From contig NZ_JAAQOM010000009.1 of assembly GCF_011682055.1 (NCBI RefSeq), positions 245,395 to 309,394 of the forward strand: DNA of 64,000 bases, read 5' to 3'. Shown in pieces: positions 19,004-27,136 of the stretch. The first letter of the stretch is position 1. Each line of letters opens with the position of its first letter. The stretch is from Telluria antibiotica (GTDB lineage Bacteria; Pseudomonadota; Gammaproteobacteria; Burkholderiales; Burkholderiaceae_D). Under the pieces are notes generated by a model. That model saw nothing but the letters and a program-made list of their open reading frames with translations. It did no database searches and was not told the DNA's origin. The translations under genes were made by a program, and so were the position numbers.

Positions 19004-19864
19004 ATGTTGATCGTCGTGGGTTTCGTGATCGTGCTGCTGGCGGTGTTCGGCGGCTTCGTGCTGCAGGACGGGCACCTGGCCGCGCTGTTCCAGCCTTACG
19101 AACTCCTGATGATCTTCGGTGGCGCACTGGGCGCCTTCGTCATCGCCAACGACCGCAAGGCGATCAGCCTCACGTGGCACAGCCTGCCGATGCTGTTCCG
19201 CGGCTCGCGCTACACGCGCGGACTGTACATGGCGTTGATGGCCCTCATGTTCGACCTGCTGACGAAGGTGCGTCGCGAAGGGCTGATGGCGCTGGAAAAC
19301 GAGATCGACGATCCGTACGCGAGCGCCATCTTCACGAAATACCGGGCGATCCTGATGGACGACCATCTGCTCGAATTCCTCACGGACTACCTGCGCCTCC
19401 TCGTCTCGGGAACGATGAACAGCTATCAGCTGGAAAACCTGATGGACAACGAGATCGAGACCTACCAGGAGGATTCCGACATCCCCGTGCAGGCGATCCA
19501 CAAGCTGGCGGACGGCATGCCCGCGTTCGGCATCGTGGCGGCCGTGATGGGTGTCGTGCACACGATGGGCGCCATCGGCCGGCCTCCGGCCGAGCTGGGC
19601 AGCCTGATCGCGGCGGCGCTCGTCGGCACCTTCCTCGGCATCCTGCTGTCGTATGGCCTCGTCGCGCCGCTCGCGAACCTGCTGCACCGGCGCCACCAGG
19701 AAGTCGTGAAGGCGCTGCAATGCGTGAAGGTGACCCTGCTGGCGTCGATGAACGGCTACGCGCCACCGATCGCCGTCGAGTTCGGTCGCAAGGTCATCTC
19801 GGCCACGGAGCGCCCGACCTTCGCCGAGCTGGAAGGCCATGTGCGCCAGCTGAAGTCGCGCTGA
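19004..19864 (+). CDS. motA: Flagellar motor stator protein MotA
   Basis: The 286-residue protein aligns throughout with E. coli MotA as I recall it. It keeps the functional charges Arg90 and Glu98 in the cytoplasmic loop and Pro173 next to the proton path (MPAFGIVAAVMGVVH). Four membrane helices are expected. MotA forms the proton channel and torque generator together with MotB, which normally follows directly. Here the next gene is on the opposite strand and unrelated, so motB must be elsewhere or absent. GGAGGT lies just before the ATG. No flagellar gene neighbours are present. Confidence 0.95.
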   Translation: MLIVVGFVIVLLAVFGGFVLQDGHLAALFQPYELLMIFGGALGAFVIANDRKAISLTWHSLPMLFRGSRYTRGLYMALMALMFDLLTKVRREGLMALENEIDDPYASAIFTKYRAILMDDHLLEFLTDYLRLLVSGTMNSYQLENLMDNEIETYQEDSDIPVQAIHKLADGMPAFGIVAAVMGVVHTMGAIGRPPAELGSLIAAALVGTFLGILLSYGLVAPLANLLHRRHQEVVKALQCVKVTLLASMNGYAPPIAVEFGRKVISATERPTFAELEGHVRQLKSR

Positions 19865-19877
19865 GCGGCTGGCGCGG

Positions 19878-20423
19878 TCACTGGCCGCGCGCCAGGTCGA
19901 TGCCGGCCAGTTTCCACGTCCACAGCCCGTCACGCCGGAAGATGAAGCTGCCGCCGTCGCGCGCCGTCACGGCGAAGCTGTTCAAGCCGCGGTAGGCGAG
20001 GGCGTAGCGGGGCTTGTCGCGTGCCGGCGCGGAGTCGGACGTGTCGGACGTGTCGGCCGCTGGCGCCGGCCGCCCGATCCCGATGCGGCCATGCTCGACC
20101 ATCGTCGCGACGCCTTCCGGCGACACGGCTGCGTCGACGAGCGGATCGACGACGGCCATCGCCATCTTCCTGCCGAACGCGGCGAACGGATTGGCGCCGT
20201 CGCGCCCGCCCGCCGCCTCTCCCGCCTTGCCGCCCATCGCCGCGAACGCCTGCTCCTTCACACTGGCGCGCAGCGCGGGGAAGTCGACTTGCGCGGCCAC
20301 GGCGTCCGCGTCATGGCGCGCGACGGCCGCCTGCAGGCGGTGCAGCGTCCACCACGGGCTGGCGGCGCTGGTGGCGGCGATGGCGAGGAGGGTGGCGGCG
20401 GCAAGGGTGCGGATACGGTTCAT
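19878..20423 (-). CDS. DUF2939 domain secreted protein
   Basis: The 181-residue protein starts with a signal-peptide-like segment (about 1-22). It then shows the DUF2939 layout: SPWWTLHRLQAAVARHDADAV near the N-terminus, a segment on a 'VDFPALRASVKEQ' theme, and a C-terminal RDGLWTWKLAGIDL. The family is of unknown function, usually periplasmic or inner-membrane attached. A Ser/Asp/Thr-rich linker lies at about 123-134. It converges on motA with a 13-bp gap and follows the PBP7-type gene on the same strand, separated by a hairpin. Confidence 0.75.
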   Translation of the reverse strand: MNRIRTLAAATLLAIAATSAASPWWTLHRLQAAVARHDADAVAAQVDFPALRASVKEQAFAAMGGKAGEAAGGRDGANPFAAFGRKMAMAVVDPLVDAAVSPEGVATMVEHGRIGIGRPAPAADTSDTSDSAPARDKPRYALAYRGLNSFAVTARDGGSFIFRRDGLWTWKLAGIDLARGQ

Positions 20424-20478
20424 CGATGGTTCCTGATGGAAAAACCGTCATGATACCGGACCGCTGCGCCAGAAACGA

Positions 20479-20510
20479 CGAGGCCGGAACGGTTGCCCGT
20501 CCCGGCCTCG
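20479..20510 (-). terminator. Terminator-like hairpin after the PBP7-type gene
   Basis: An inverted repeat with arms CGAGGCCGG-ACGG and CCGT-CCCGGCCTCG around a 4-base loop lies just past the stop of the minus-strand endopeptidase gene. The following minus-strand bases are only moderately T-rich, so intrinsic termination may be weak. Confidence 0.5.
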
Positions 20511-20539
20511 CTGGAGGATTATGTCGCTTGCGTCGCTGC

Positions 20540-21463
20540 TCAGTGATGGCGGCGATGGCGCGTCACGATCACGTGCCGGCGTCCGTGGCGCGTGCCGCCG
20601 CCGACGGAGGCGCGGATGCGCGGACCACCGACGGAAGCGCGCGCCGATTCCGGGCTCGTCGAGACGGGGCCGGCATCGCCCAGCACGTGGCGACGGATGT
20701 TCAGGGCGTCCAGCACGCGCACCGAGGACGCGCCCGCGTTCAGCAGCACCATCGTCGCGTTCTTGCCGGCGGCTTTCACGCGCATGATGAGGCAGCGGCC
20801 CGCTTCCTGCGTGTAGCCCGTCTTCGACAGGCCGATGTCCCAGCCCTTGGCGCCGACGAGGCGGTTCGTGTTGTGGTACTCGACTTCGCGGCCCTTGATG
20901 TTGATCAGGTCCTTCGACGACGTCGTGATGCGGGTGATTTCCGGATAGTTCGACGCAGCCGTCGCCATCTTGACGAGGTCGGCTGCCGTCGAGCGGTTGT
21001 TCGGATTCAGGCCGGTCGGTTCCTCGATGATGGTCTGCGTCATGCCCAGCGCGGCAATCTTGCGCTTGACGGCCAGGCGGAAGGCCTCGATGCCGCCCGG
21101 ATACGTGCGGGCCAGTGCGGCGGCGGCGCGGTTATCCGACGACATCAGCGCCAGTTGCAGCACGTCGCGGCGCGGGATCGTCGCACCGACGGGGACGCGC
21201 GACGTGCTGTGCTTTAGCATGTCGACGTCTTCCTTCTCGATCTCGATCGGCTCGTTCATGTCCTGATGGGCATCGAGCACGACCATGGCGGTCATGAGTT
21301 TGGTCAGCGAAGCGATCGGGGCGACCGTGCTGGCGTTCTTTTCGAACAGCACCTTGCCGGTGTCGTCTTCGACCACCAGCACCGATTGCGATCCGAACGG
21401 CACGGCGAGGGCCGCTGCACTGGAGATCGTCATCACTACGGCAGCGAGGAATTTTTTGATCAT
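20540..21463 (-). CDS. pbpG: D-alanyl-D-alanine endopeptidase, PBP7/8 type
   Basis: The 307-residue protein has a signal peptide (about 1-21) and the three serine penicillin-binding motifs: SxxK at Ser52-Lys55 (SLTK), SxN at Ser109-Asn111 (SDN) and KTG at 214-216. It lacks the extra C-terminal domain of PBP5-type carboxypeptidases, which fits PBP7/8 endopeptidases that cut D-Ala-mDAP cross-links in the periplasm. The C-terminal 50 residues are an unusual Ser/Gly/Arg/His-rich tail ending RHRRHH, which may bind cell wall or metal; I know of no function for it. The gene appears monocistronic. Confidence 0.92.
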   Translation of the reverse strand: MIKKFLAAVVMTISSAAALAVPFGSQSVLVVEDDTGKVLFEKNASTVAPIASLTKLMTAMVVLDAHQDMNEPIEIEKEDVDMLKHSTSRVPVGATIPRRDVLQLALMSSDNRAAAALARTYPGGIEAFRLAVKRKIAALGMTQTIIEEPTGLNPNNRSTAADLVKMATAASNYPEITRITTSSKDLINIKGREVEYHNTNRLVGAKGWDIGLSKTGYTQEAGRCLIMRVKAAGKNATMVLLNAGASSVRVLDALNIRRHVLGDAGPVSTSPESARASVGGPRIRASVGGGTRHGRRHVIVTRHRRHH

Positions 21464-21642
21464 GGATGGTGTCAGAGTACGGTTAATGGTCGGGCGCCGG
21501 ACGGCGGCGGAGCATCAAAACGTCGGAGTCGGCAGATAGCGTCTAGCTATGCAGCAACATTTAAATGAACGATAGCATCAAACATTGACATATGTCTATG
21601 TCAGTCTGTGAAATATCGAGTCCACAAGCATGATTCTACAAG

Positions 21643-21669
21643 AAAAAAAGCCCTGCGTTGCCGCAGGGC
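21643..21669 (-). terminator. Rho-independent terminator of the sulfate-binding protein gene
   Basis: The 8-bp perfect stem GCCCTGCG/CGCAGGGC with loop TTGC (21650-21669) is followed on the minus strand by seven T residues (A-run 21643-21649). It lies about 30 bp beyond the stop of the minus-strand sbp gene. A T-rich stretch also follows on the plus strand, so it could act in both directions. Confidence 0.88.
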
Positions 21670-21700
21670 CTTCTTTTTGAACGGAATTTTCCAGAGTGTC

Positions 21701-22717
21701 TTATTTTGATTGGTAGATTTTGTCGAATTCACCACCGTCATCGAAATGGCGCTTCTGCGCGGCCCGCCATCCGCCGAATACCTCATCCACGGTGAACAGC
21801 TGGACCGGCTTGTAGTTCGCGGCGAACTGCTTCATGACTTTCGGGTTGCGCACGCGCAGATAATGCTTCGCGCCGATCTCCTGGCCCGTCTCCGAATACA
21901 GGAAGTTCAGGTAGGCCGTGGCCTGCTTGCGGACGCCCTTGCGGTCGACGACCTTGTCGACGACGGCGACCGGCGACTCGGCCAGCACGGAGATCGCGGG
22001 GTACACGACTTCGAAGTCGTTGCCGAACTCGGCGCGCACGAGGTTCACTTCGTTCTCGAAGGTCACGAGGGCGTCGCCGATCTGGCGCTGCGTGAACGTG
22101 GTGGTGGCGGCGCGGCCGCCGGCATCCAGCACGGGCACGTTCTTGAAGATCTTGCCGACGAGGTCGCGCGCCTGGGCTTCGGTACCGCCCTTCTTGAGCA
22201 CCGAGCCCCAGGCGGCCAGATAGGTATAGCGGCCGTTGCCGGCGGTCTTCGGGTTCGGGATGACGACTTTGACACCCGGCTTGGCGAGGTCGGCCCAGTC
22301 GTGGATGCCTTTCGGATTGCCCTTGCGTACCAGGAAGACCATGGTCGAGTAATACGGGGCCGCATTGTCCGGGAATTTCTTCGCCCAGTCCTTCGCGACG
22401 AGGCCGCGGTCGGCCAGCATGTCGATGTCGTTGGCCTGGTTCATCGTGACGACGGACGCTTCCAGGCCGTCCGCGACGGCGCGGGCCTGCTTGCTGGAGC
22501 CGCCGTGCGACTGCTTGATCGTGATGTTCTCGCCCGTCGTCTTTTTCCATTCGGCGACGAAGGCGGGGTTGATGTCCTTGTACAGCTCGCGTGCCACGTC
22601 GTAGGACACGTTCAGCAGTTCCACGTTGGCGGCCTGGGCGCCGAGGGAAAGGAGGGCACTGCCGAGGGCCAGCGCGAGCAGCGCGCGGCGCAGGGAGGAA
22701 ACGGATGGGATCGCCAT
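21701..22717 (-). CDS. sbp: Sulfate/thiosulfate ABC transporter substrate-binding protein
   Basis: The 338-residue protein has a cleavable signal peptide (about 1-29, ending AQA). The mature chain has the features of periplasmic sulfate-binding proteins: LLNVSYDVARELY at the start, KQSHGGSSKQARAV, and PNPKTAGNGRYTYLAAWG. It would deliver sulfate to a CysTWA-type membrane complex, but no permease or ATPase gene is adjacent. It is single, with a strong terminator. Expression is probably CysB-controlled from the 232-bp upstream region, but I could not identify the site. Confidence 0.93.
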   Translation of the reverse strand: MAIPSVSSLRRALLALALGSALLSLGAQAANVELLNVSYDVARELYKDINPAFVAEWKKTTGENITIKQSHGGSSKQARAVADGLEASVVTMNQANDIDMLADRGLVAKDWAKKFPDNAAPYYSTMVFLVRKGNPKGIHDWADLAKPGVKVVIPNPKTAGNGRYTYLAAWGSVLKKGGTEAQARDLVGKIFKNVPVLDAGGRAATTTFTQRQIGDALVTFENEVNLVRAEFGNDFEVVYPAISVLAESPVAVVDKVVDRKGVRKQATAYLNFLYSETGQEIGAKHYLRVRNPKVMKQFAANYKPVQLFTVDEVFGGWRAAQKRHFDDGGEFDKIYQSK

Positions 22718-22949
22718 ATTGTTGTTCCTTGTGAAGACTCTCTTGGGGTGATGGATGATCCGTTAAAAAATAGCAAAACAAAAGTACATTTTTATCATAT
22801 GCTTAGACGCCCCATGAGCCATGCATACGTTTGGAGGTGGCGCAAAGCAGGCCTGGCGCGTTTGGGTTATAGTCCGGCCTTCCGCTGTTCGGATCGGCTG
22901 ACGCTTTGCTGATTCATCGTTTGTTTGTATTAGGTTGACGCTGAAAACA

Positions 22950-23477
22950 ATGGGTATCGACATTCGCCAGGCTACACCGAACGACGCGCAGGCTGCGTGC
23001 CGGCTGCTGCGCCATTCGATCGAGGAAGGGTGCATGCCCGACCACGGCGGCCGTCCGGAGATCCTGCAGGCCTGGCTCGGCAACAAGACCACCGACAACG
23101 TGCTGGGCTGGCTGGCGTCGCCCAGCAACTATGCCGTCGTGGCGGATCGCGACGTGGATGGCGTGCGCGAGGTGGTCGGCTTCGCCCTCGTGAACCAGGC
23201 GGGCAAGGTGCCGTTGTGCTATGTCCGCCCCGATCTGTTACGTAAAGGCGTCGGCACGGCGTTGCTGTGTGCGCTCGAAGCGCAGGCGCGCGCGTGGAAC
23301 ATCCGCAAGCTGCATATGCAAAGCCCGGGCTCGGCCAGTGCTTTTTTCGAACGCCGGGGCTATGTCAATGCGGGCAAGGACAAGGCGTGCTACGGGCTCG
23401 AATGCGATTTCCTCTGGAAGCAGCTCGACGCGGAATCGGCGCCGGCCCGCAAGCGATTTTGCAATTGCAGCCAGTGA
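22950..23477 (+). CDS. GNAT family N-acetyltransferase
   Basis: The 175-residue protein shows a GNAT fold. It opens with IDIRQATPNDAQAACRLL, has a central strand with VGFALVN, and an acetyl-CoA-binding segment of the form V-x-P-D-x-x-x-K-G-V-G-T-A-L-L (about 95-108; the family's Q/R-x-x-G-x-G/A). The late FFERRGYV motif is also typical. The substrate is unknown. I prefer ATG 22950 to the TTG five codons earlier. The C-terminus ends with two cysteines, CNCSQ. No operon partner. Confidence 0.88.
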   Translation: MGIDIRQATPNDAQAACRLLRHSIEEGCMPDHGGRPEILQAWLGNKTTDNVLGWLASPSNYAVVADRDVDGVREVVGFALVNQAGKVPLCYVRPDLLRKGVGTALLCALEAQARAWNIRKLHMQSPGSASAFFERRGYVNAGKDKACYGLECDFLWKQLDAESAPARKRFCNCSQ

Positions 23478-23582
23478 GCCGCATCACGCCCCGATCGTTG
23501 TTTAACATTACACAACGTGAACTCATCTTCTTTCTCGCCAGCGCATGCGCTATAGTACGCGGGTTTCAATGATGAGTTCGTT

Positions 23583-24242
23583 ATGGCTTCCCGCAGAGAC
23601 TTTCTTCACCAAGGCTTGCGCCTGACCGCGCTGGGACTCGTCGCCGTCCCCCTCGCACAAGCCGAAGCGGCCCGCGCCGGCCGCGACCAGGTCGACGCCG
23701 CCGGCACCACGGAGCTGGAACCGCCGCCCGACCTGTTCGATGCCCAGGTCGTTGACATCGACTTCTGGGTCAAACCCCGCACCCTGTCCCTGATCCGTCC
23801 GCAAAGCGGCGAGCGCACCAGCGTCCTGTACTGGAAAGATGGCGAGGTGATCGATTCCGCGTACCAGGAACTGTGCCATTTGCTGCGCGACGTCAACGGC
23901 AAGGCGTCGATCGCCATCGACCCCAAGCTGCTCGAGACGTTGTGGGCGTCGCAGGCATTCGTCGCACGCTACGGCCTCGACCGCCCGCTGGAAATCCTGT
24001 CCGGCTACCGCACCCCCGCGTCCAACAACCGCCTCATCGAGCAGGGCGTGCCCGCGGCGCGCCAGTCGCTGCACATGTCCGGCAAGGCGGCCGACGTGCG
24101 TATCGCAGGCCTCACCGAGGAAGTGCTGGGCGGGCTCGTGAAGAGCTTCCGCCAGGGCGGCGTCGGCTTCTATTACCGCTCCGGCCCGAAAGGCGGCTGG
24201 ATCCACACGGATACGGGCTTGAACCGCACGTGGAAGGGCTGA
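23583..24242 (+). CDS. DUF882 / M15-like murein peptidase family protein with Tat-type signal
   Basis: The 219-residue protein begins SRRDFL followed by a hydrophobic run, a twin-arginine-type signal. The body matches the YcbK/DUF882 group related to peptidase M15. The zinc-binding pattern is visible: HMSGKAAD (His and Asp ligands, about residues 162-169) and the later His in GWIHTD. It probably acts on peptidoglycan in the periplasm; in E. coli the related MepK cuts 3-3 cross-links, which I cite only as a family analogy. It stands alone, with an ATG after a short AT-richer promoter region. Confidence 0.88.
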   Translation: MASRRDFLHQGLRLTALGLVAVPLAQAEAARAGRDQVDAAGTTELEPPPDLFDAQVVDIDFWVKPRTLSLIRPQSGERTSVLYWKDGEVIDSAYQELCHLLRDVNGKASIAIDPKLLETLWASQAFVARYGLDRPLEILSGYRTPASNNRLIEQGVPAARQSLHMSGKAADVRIAGLTEEVLGGLVKSFRQGGVGFYYRSGPKGGWIHTDTGLNRTWKG

Positions 24243-24336
24243 GTTAAGGATAGGCGGCGCACGCGTTCCCGCGTTTTTGCTATCTTGAGTGAACGGCATG
24301 CACCGCAGGCCGTAACAATCTTTCCTGAAGGAGGAC

Positions 24337-24624
24337 ATGATGGCAACCATGAACGCACCGACAATGGAACGCCGGCACCTGCCCGAACGCCGCGCCGCCG
24401 TGCGCGAAGGCACGACGCTGATGACCGGCCTCGATTACCTCGCGATGGCCTTGCTGATCGTCGGTGGCCTCAACTGGGCGATGGTCGGCTTGCTCGACAT
24501 CGACGTCGTCGCCACACTGTTCGGCCCGGGCAGCCCCGCGAGCCGTGTCGTGTACGTGGTCATCGGCCTGGCCGCTTTGTATTCGATTTATACGGCGATC
24601 AAGCTGAGCCGCCACCAGCACTGA
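24337..24624 (+). CDS. DUF378 family small membrane protein
   Basis: The 95-residue protein has a charged N-terminus and two membrane helices (about 31-52 and 68-88). The DUF378 pattern GLDYLAMALLIVGGLNWAMVG precedes the second helix. The family's role is unknown. GGAGG before the ATG at 24337 supports the start. Its stop abuts the start of the metallophosphoesterase gene, so the two are co-transcribed and perhaps coupled, though no functional link is obvious. Confidence 0.87.
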   Translation: MMATMNAPTMERRHLPERRAAVREGTTLMTGLDYLAMALLIVGGLNWAMVGLLDIDVVATLFGPGSPASRVVYVVIGLAALYSIYTAIKLSRHQH

Positions 24625-25083
24625 ATGCGCGTCGGTCTGATTTCCGACACGCACGGCCTGCTGCGGCCCGAGGCGCTCGATTTTCTTTCGGGCGCCGATC
24701 ACATCGTGCACGGCGGCGACATCGGCAGCCCGGACATCCTGGAGCGGCTGGCGGCCATCGCACCGCTGACGGTCGTGCGCGGCAATAACGACATGGCGCC
24801 CTGGGCGCGCGCGATTCCGGAGACGGCCCGCGTCGACTTCGGGAACGTCGCCCTGTACGCGATCCACGACCTGAAAGCACTCGACATCGACCCGCGCGCG
24901 GCCGGCGTACGCATCGTCGTGTCCGGCCACTCGCACCGGCCCGCGTGCACGGAGCGCGACGGCGTGCTGTACGTGAATCCGGGCAGCGCGGGTCGGCGCC
25001 GCTTCAGCCTGCCGATCGCGGCCGCCGAGCTCGTCATCGACGAAGACGCCGTGCATGCGCGCATCGTGATGCTCGTCCCGTGA
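24625..25083 (+). CDS. YfcE-type metallophosphoesterase
   Basis: The 152-residue protein has the full calcineurin-like metal-binding set in order: DTHG (Asp8, His10), GGDIG (Asp about 32), GNND (about 53-56), and GHSHRP (about 100-105). The size and order match the YfcE/MJ0936 subfamily of small phosphodiesterases acting on cyclic or bis-phosphate model substrates. The physiological substrate is unknown. The ATG directly follows the preceding gene's stop. Confidence 0.9.
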   Translation: MRVGLISDTHGLLRPEALDFLSGADHIVHGGDIGSPDILERLAAIAPLTVVRGNNDMAPWARAIPETARVDFGNVALYAIHDLKALDIDPRAAGVRIVVSGHSHRPACTERDGVLYVNPGSAGRRRFSLPIAAAELVIDEDAVHARIVMLVP

Positions 25084-25153
25084 GTACGCGCTGGCCGCGG
25101 GGCGGGAAATGCCGTAGCATACGCGCCGTCCTCAAGCTTGATCGATCTCACCC

Positions 25154-25573
25154 ATGACGCATGACGCCAACCAGAACAACGACACCGAACGCCCCCGTTT
25201 TCGCCCCGTCCCGTGGACGTCGCTGGAGACGCCGCAGGACGTCGAGCTGTGGATCGAAGAGCACAACCGCGCGATGCAGGAGCTCGTCAAGCCGCACGAG
25301 ACGGGCGTCGGCGTGCGCTTCCGCCTCGCGCCCGGCGGCGACATCTATATGCAGACGGCGGCCGACGCCGTCATCCTCGACGTCGAGCCGGACGCCGGCT
25401 GGGTCGCGCCGTTGATCATGGCCGCGACGGGCGCCGAACAGCCATCCGGCACGATCTGGGTACTGCCGGACGACAAGCTCGTGCAGTTGCTGCTGGGCTT
25501 GTCGACCCTGGTCGAGAGTTCGCTGATCGTCACGGGTCACAACTTCGGCAAGCACGGCCGACGACAGTTTTAG
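25154..25573 (+). CDS. Conserved hypothetical protein
   Basis: The 139-residue soluble, acidic protein has no family I recognise. It has no signal peptide, membrane segment or cysteine. Blocks such as WTSLETPQDVELWIEEHN and TIWVLPDDKLVQLLLGLSTL suggest a compact alpha/beta fold. Codon use matches the neighbours, and the strong third-position GC supports a real gene. It begins about 70 bp after the phosphoesterase gene and may share its transcript. Confidence 0.7.
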   Translation: MTHDANQNNDTERPRFRPVPWTSLETPQDVELWIEEHNRAMQELVKPHETGVGVRFRLAPGGDIYMQTAADAVILDVEPDAGWVAPLIMAATGAEQPSGTIWVLPDDKLVQLLLGLSTLVESSLIVTGHNFGKHGRRQF

Positions 25574-25655
25574 CATATATTTACGACAATATTTCCTTTG
25601 CGCATAGGCGCGATTCGGTGTTAAATCAGCGCTGTCCGAACGAAGAGCTGAGCCG

Positions 25656-26468
25656 ATGCACATTCGATTCCTGAACACCACGCGGCGCGCATTGCTGTCC
25701 GCCGCAGCGCTGGCCGCCGGCCTCGCGGCCCTGTCTGCGCCGGCGCGGGCGGCGGACCTCATCGATACGGTCAAGGCGCGCGGCACCTTGCGCATCGCGC
25801 TGGAGGGGACGTATCCGCCGTTTAATTTCAAGGATGCGAAGACGGGACAGCTCGCGGGTTACGACGTCGACGTCGCCAAGCTCGTCTGCGCAAAGCTGGG
25901 CGTGCGGCCGGAATTCGTGACGACGGAATGGGCGGCCATCCTCGCCGGCCTGGCCGCCGGCAAATACGACGTCATCGTGAGCCAGGTCGGTATCACGCCA
26001 CGGCGCCAGCAGGCGTTCGATTTTTCCCAGCCGTACACCTACTCGGCGCCGCAGTTGATCGTGCGCCGCAACGAGGAAGCGACCTATCGCAGCCTCGCCG
26101 ACCTCAAGGGGCGGACCGTCGGCGTGGGGCAGGGCAGCGTGTTCGAACAGCAGGTGCGGGGAGTTCCTGGGATCGAGGTCAAGCATTATCCGGCCGCGCC
26201 GGAGAACTTGCAGGACCTCGCATTCGGCCGCATCGACGCCGCCCTCAACGACAGCCTGATGGTCGCGTATCTGCTGAAGAATTCGCAGCTGCCGATCCGC
26301 GCGGGCGCGCGCGTGGGCGACGTCGAGCGCACGGGCATCGCTTTTCGCAAGGGCAATCCGAAATTCCGCGCGGCCGTCGACAAGGCCCTCGATGGGGCGC
26401 GCGCGGACGGGAGCCTGAAGCAGGTGTCGATCAAGTGGTTCGGCGTCGACGCGACGCACGCCCCGTGA
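25656..26468 (+). CDS. Polar amino-acid ABC transporter substrate-binding protein
   Basis: The 270-residue protein has a signal peptide (about 1-33, ending ARA). The mature solute-binding domain is of the family 3 type: GTLRIALEGTYPPFNF, AGYDVDVAKLV, DVIVSQVGITPRRQQAFDFS. This group binds polar amino acids such as cystine, glutamine or histidine; cystine-type FliY/TcyA proteins look most similar to me, but this is a weak call. The stop overlaps the permease start (GTGA), so the two are coupled. Confidence 0.93.
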   Translation: MHIRFLNTTRRALLSAAALAAGLAALSAPARAADLIDTVKARGTLRIALEGTYPPFNFKDAKTGQLAGYDVDVAKLVCAKLGVRPEFVTTEWAAILAGLAAGKYDVIVSQVGITPRRQQAFDFSQPYTYSAPQLIVRRNEEATYRSLADLKGRTVGVGQGSVFEQQVRGVPGIEVKHYPAAPENLQDLAFGRIDAALNDSLMVAYLLKNSQLPIRAGARVGDVERTGIAFRKGNPKFRAAVDKALDGARADGSLKQVSIKWFGVDATHAP

Positions 26469-27133
26469 CATCCCTGGTTGAGCTGGTCGACCTGCTGCGC
26501 GAGGCGGCCCCCGTACTGGCGAAAGGGGCCGGCACGACGCTCGCGTTCGCGGTGGCGTCGATGGCCGGCGGGCTCGTGCTGGGCTTCCCGACCGCCGTCC
26601 TGCGCGTCGCGCCGTGGGCGCCGCTGCGCTGGCCGGCCACGCTGTACGTGAGCGCGTTCCGCGGCACGCCGCTGCTCGTGCAGTTATTCGTCATCTATTA
26701 CGGCCTGCCGGGCGTCGGCATCGCATTCACGCCGGTCACGGCCGGCATCCTCGCGCTGTCGCTGAACGCGGGTGCATATTTGTCGGAAAGCCTGCGCGGC
26801 GCCATCCTCGGCGTCGGGCGGGGCCAATGGGACGCCGGGTTCAGCCTTGGCCTCACGTACCGTCAGACCCTGGGTCTCGTGATCCTGCCGCAGGCATTGC
26901 GCACGGCCGTGCCCGCGATGAGCAATACGTTGATCAGCCTGATCAAGGATACCGCGCTCGTGTCCGTCATCACGGTGAGCGAGCTGATGCTCGCGACGAA
27001 GGAACTGATCGCCGTGACGTTCCGGCCGTTGCCGCTGTACGTGGCGGCAGCCGGCGTGTACTGGCTGCTGAGCCTGTTCTTCGAAGCCGTGCAGCGCCGC
27101 GCGGAGCGCCACGTCAACCGTGGTCACCAATGA
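26465..27133 (+). CDS. Polar amino-acid ABC transporter permease
   Basis: The 222-residue inner-membrane protein belongs to the HisM/GlnP type. It has the FRGTPLLVQLFVIYYGLP block, the SLNAGAYLSESLRGAI segment and the cytoplasmic EAA-like loop (GLTYRQTLGLVILPQALRTA). The GTG start at 26465 overlaps the binding-protein stop, as is usual in these operons. No ATPase gene follows. The insertion sequence 4 bp downstream is not to blame, because its target duplication restores a continuous permease-terminator junction. The ATPase must be elsewhere or shared with another transporter. Confidence 0.93.
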   Translation: MTSLVELVDLLREAAPVLAKGAGTTLAFAVASMAGGLVLGFPTAVLRVAPWAPLRWPATLYVSAFRGTPLLVQLFVIYYGLPGVGIAFTPVTAGILALSLNAGAYLSESLRGAILGVGRGQWDAGFSLGLTYRQTLGLVILPQALRTAVPAMSNTLISLIKDTALVSVITVSELMLATKELIAVTFRPLPLYVAAAGVYWLLSLFFEAVQRRAERHVNRGHQ

Positions 27134-27136
27134 AAA
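27129..27136. repeat. 8-bp target-site duplication, left copy
   Basis: AATGAAAA immediately before the left inverted repeat of the insertion sequence. An identical copy lies at 28207-28214 after the right end. It includes the permease stop codon TGA. Confidence 0.9.
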
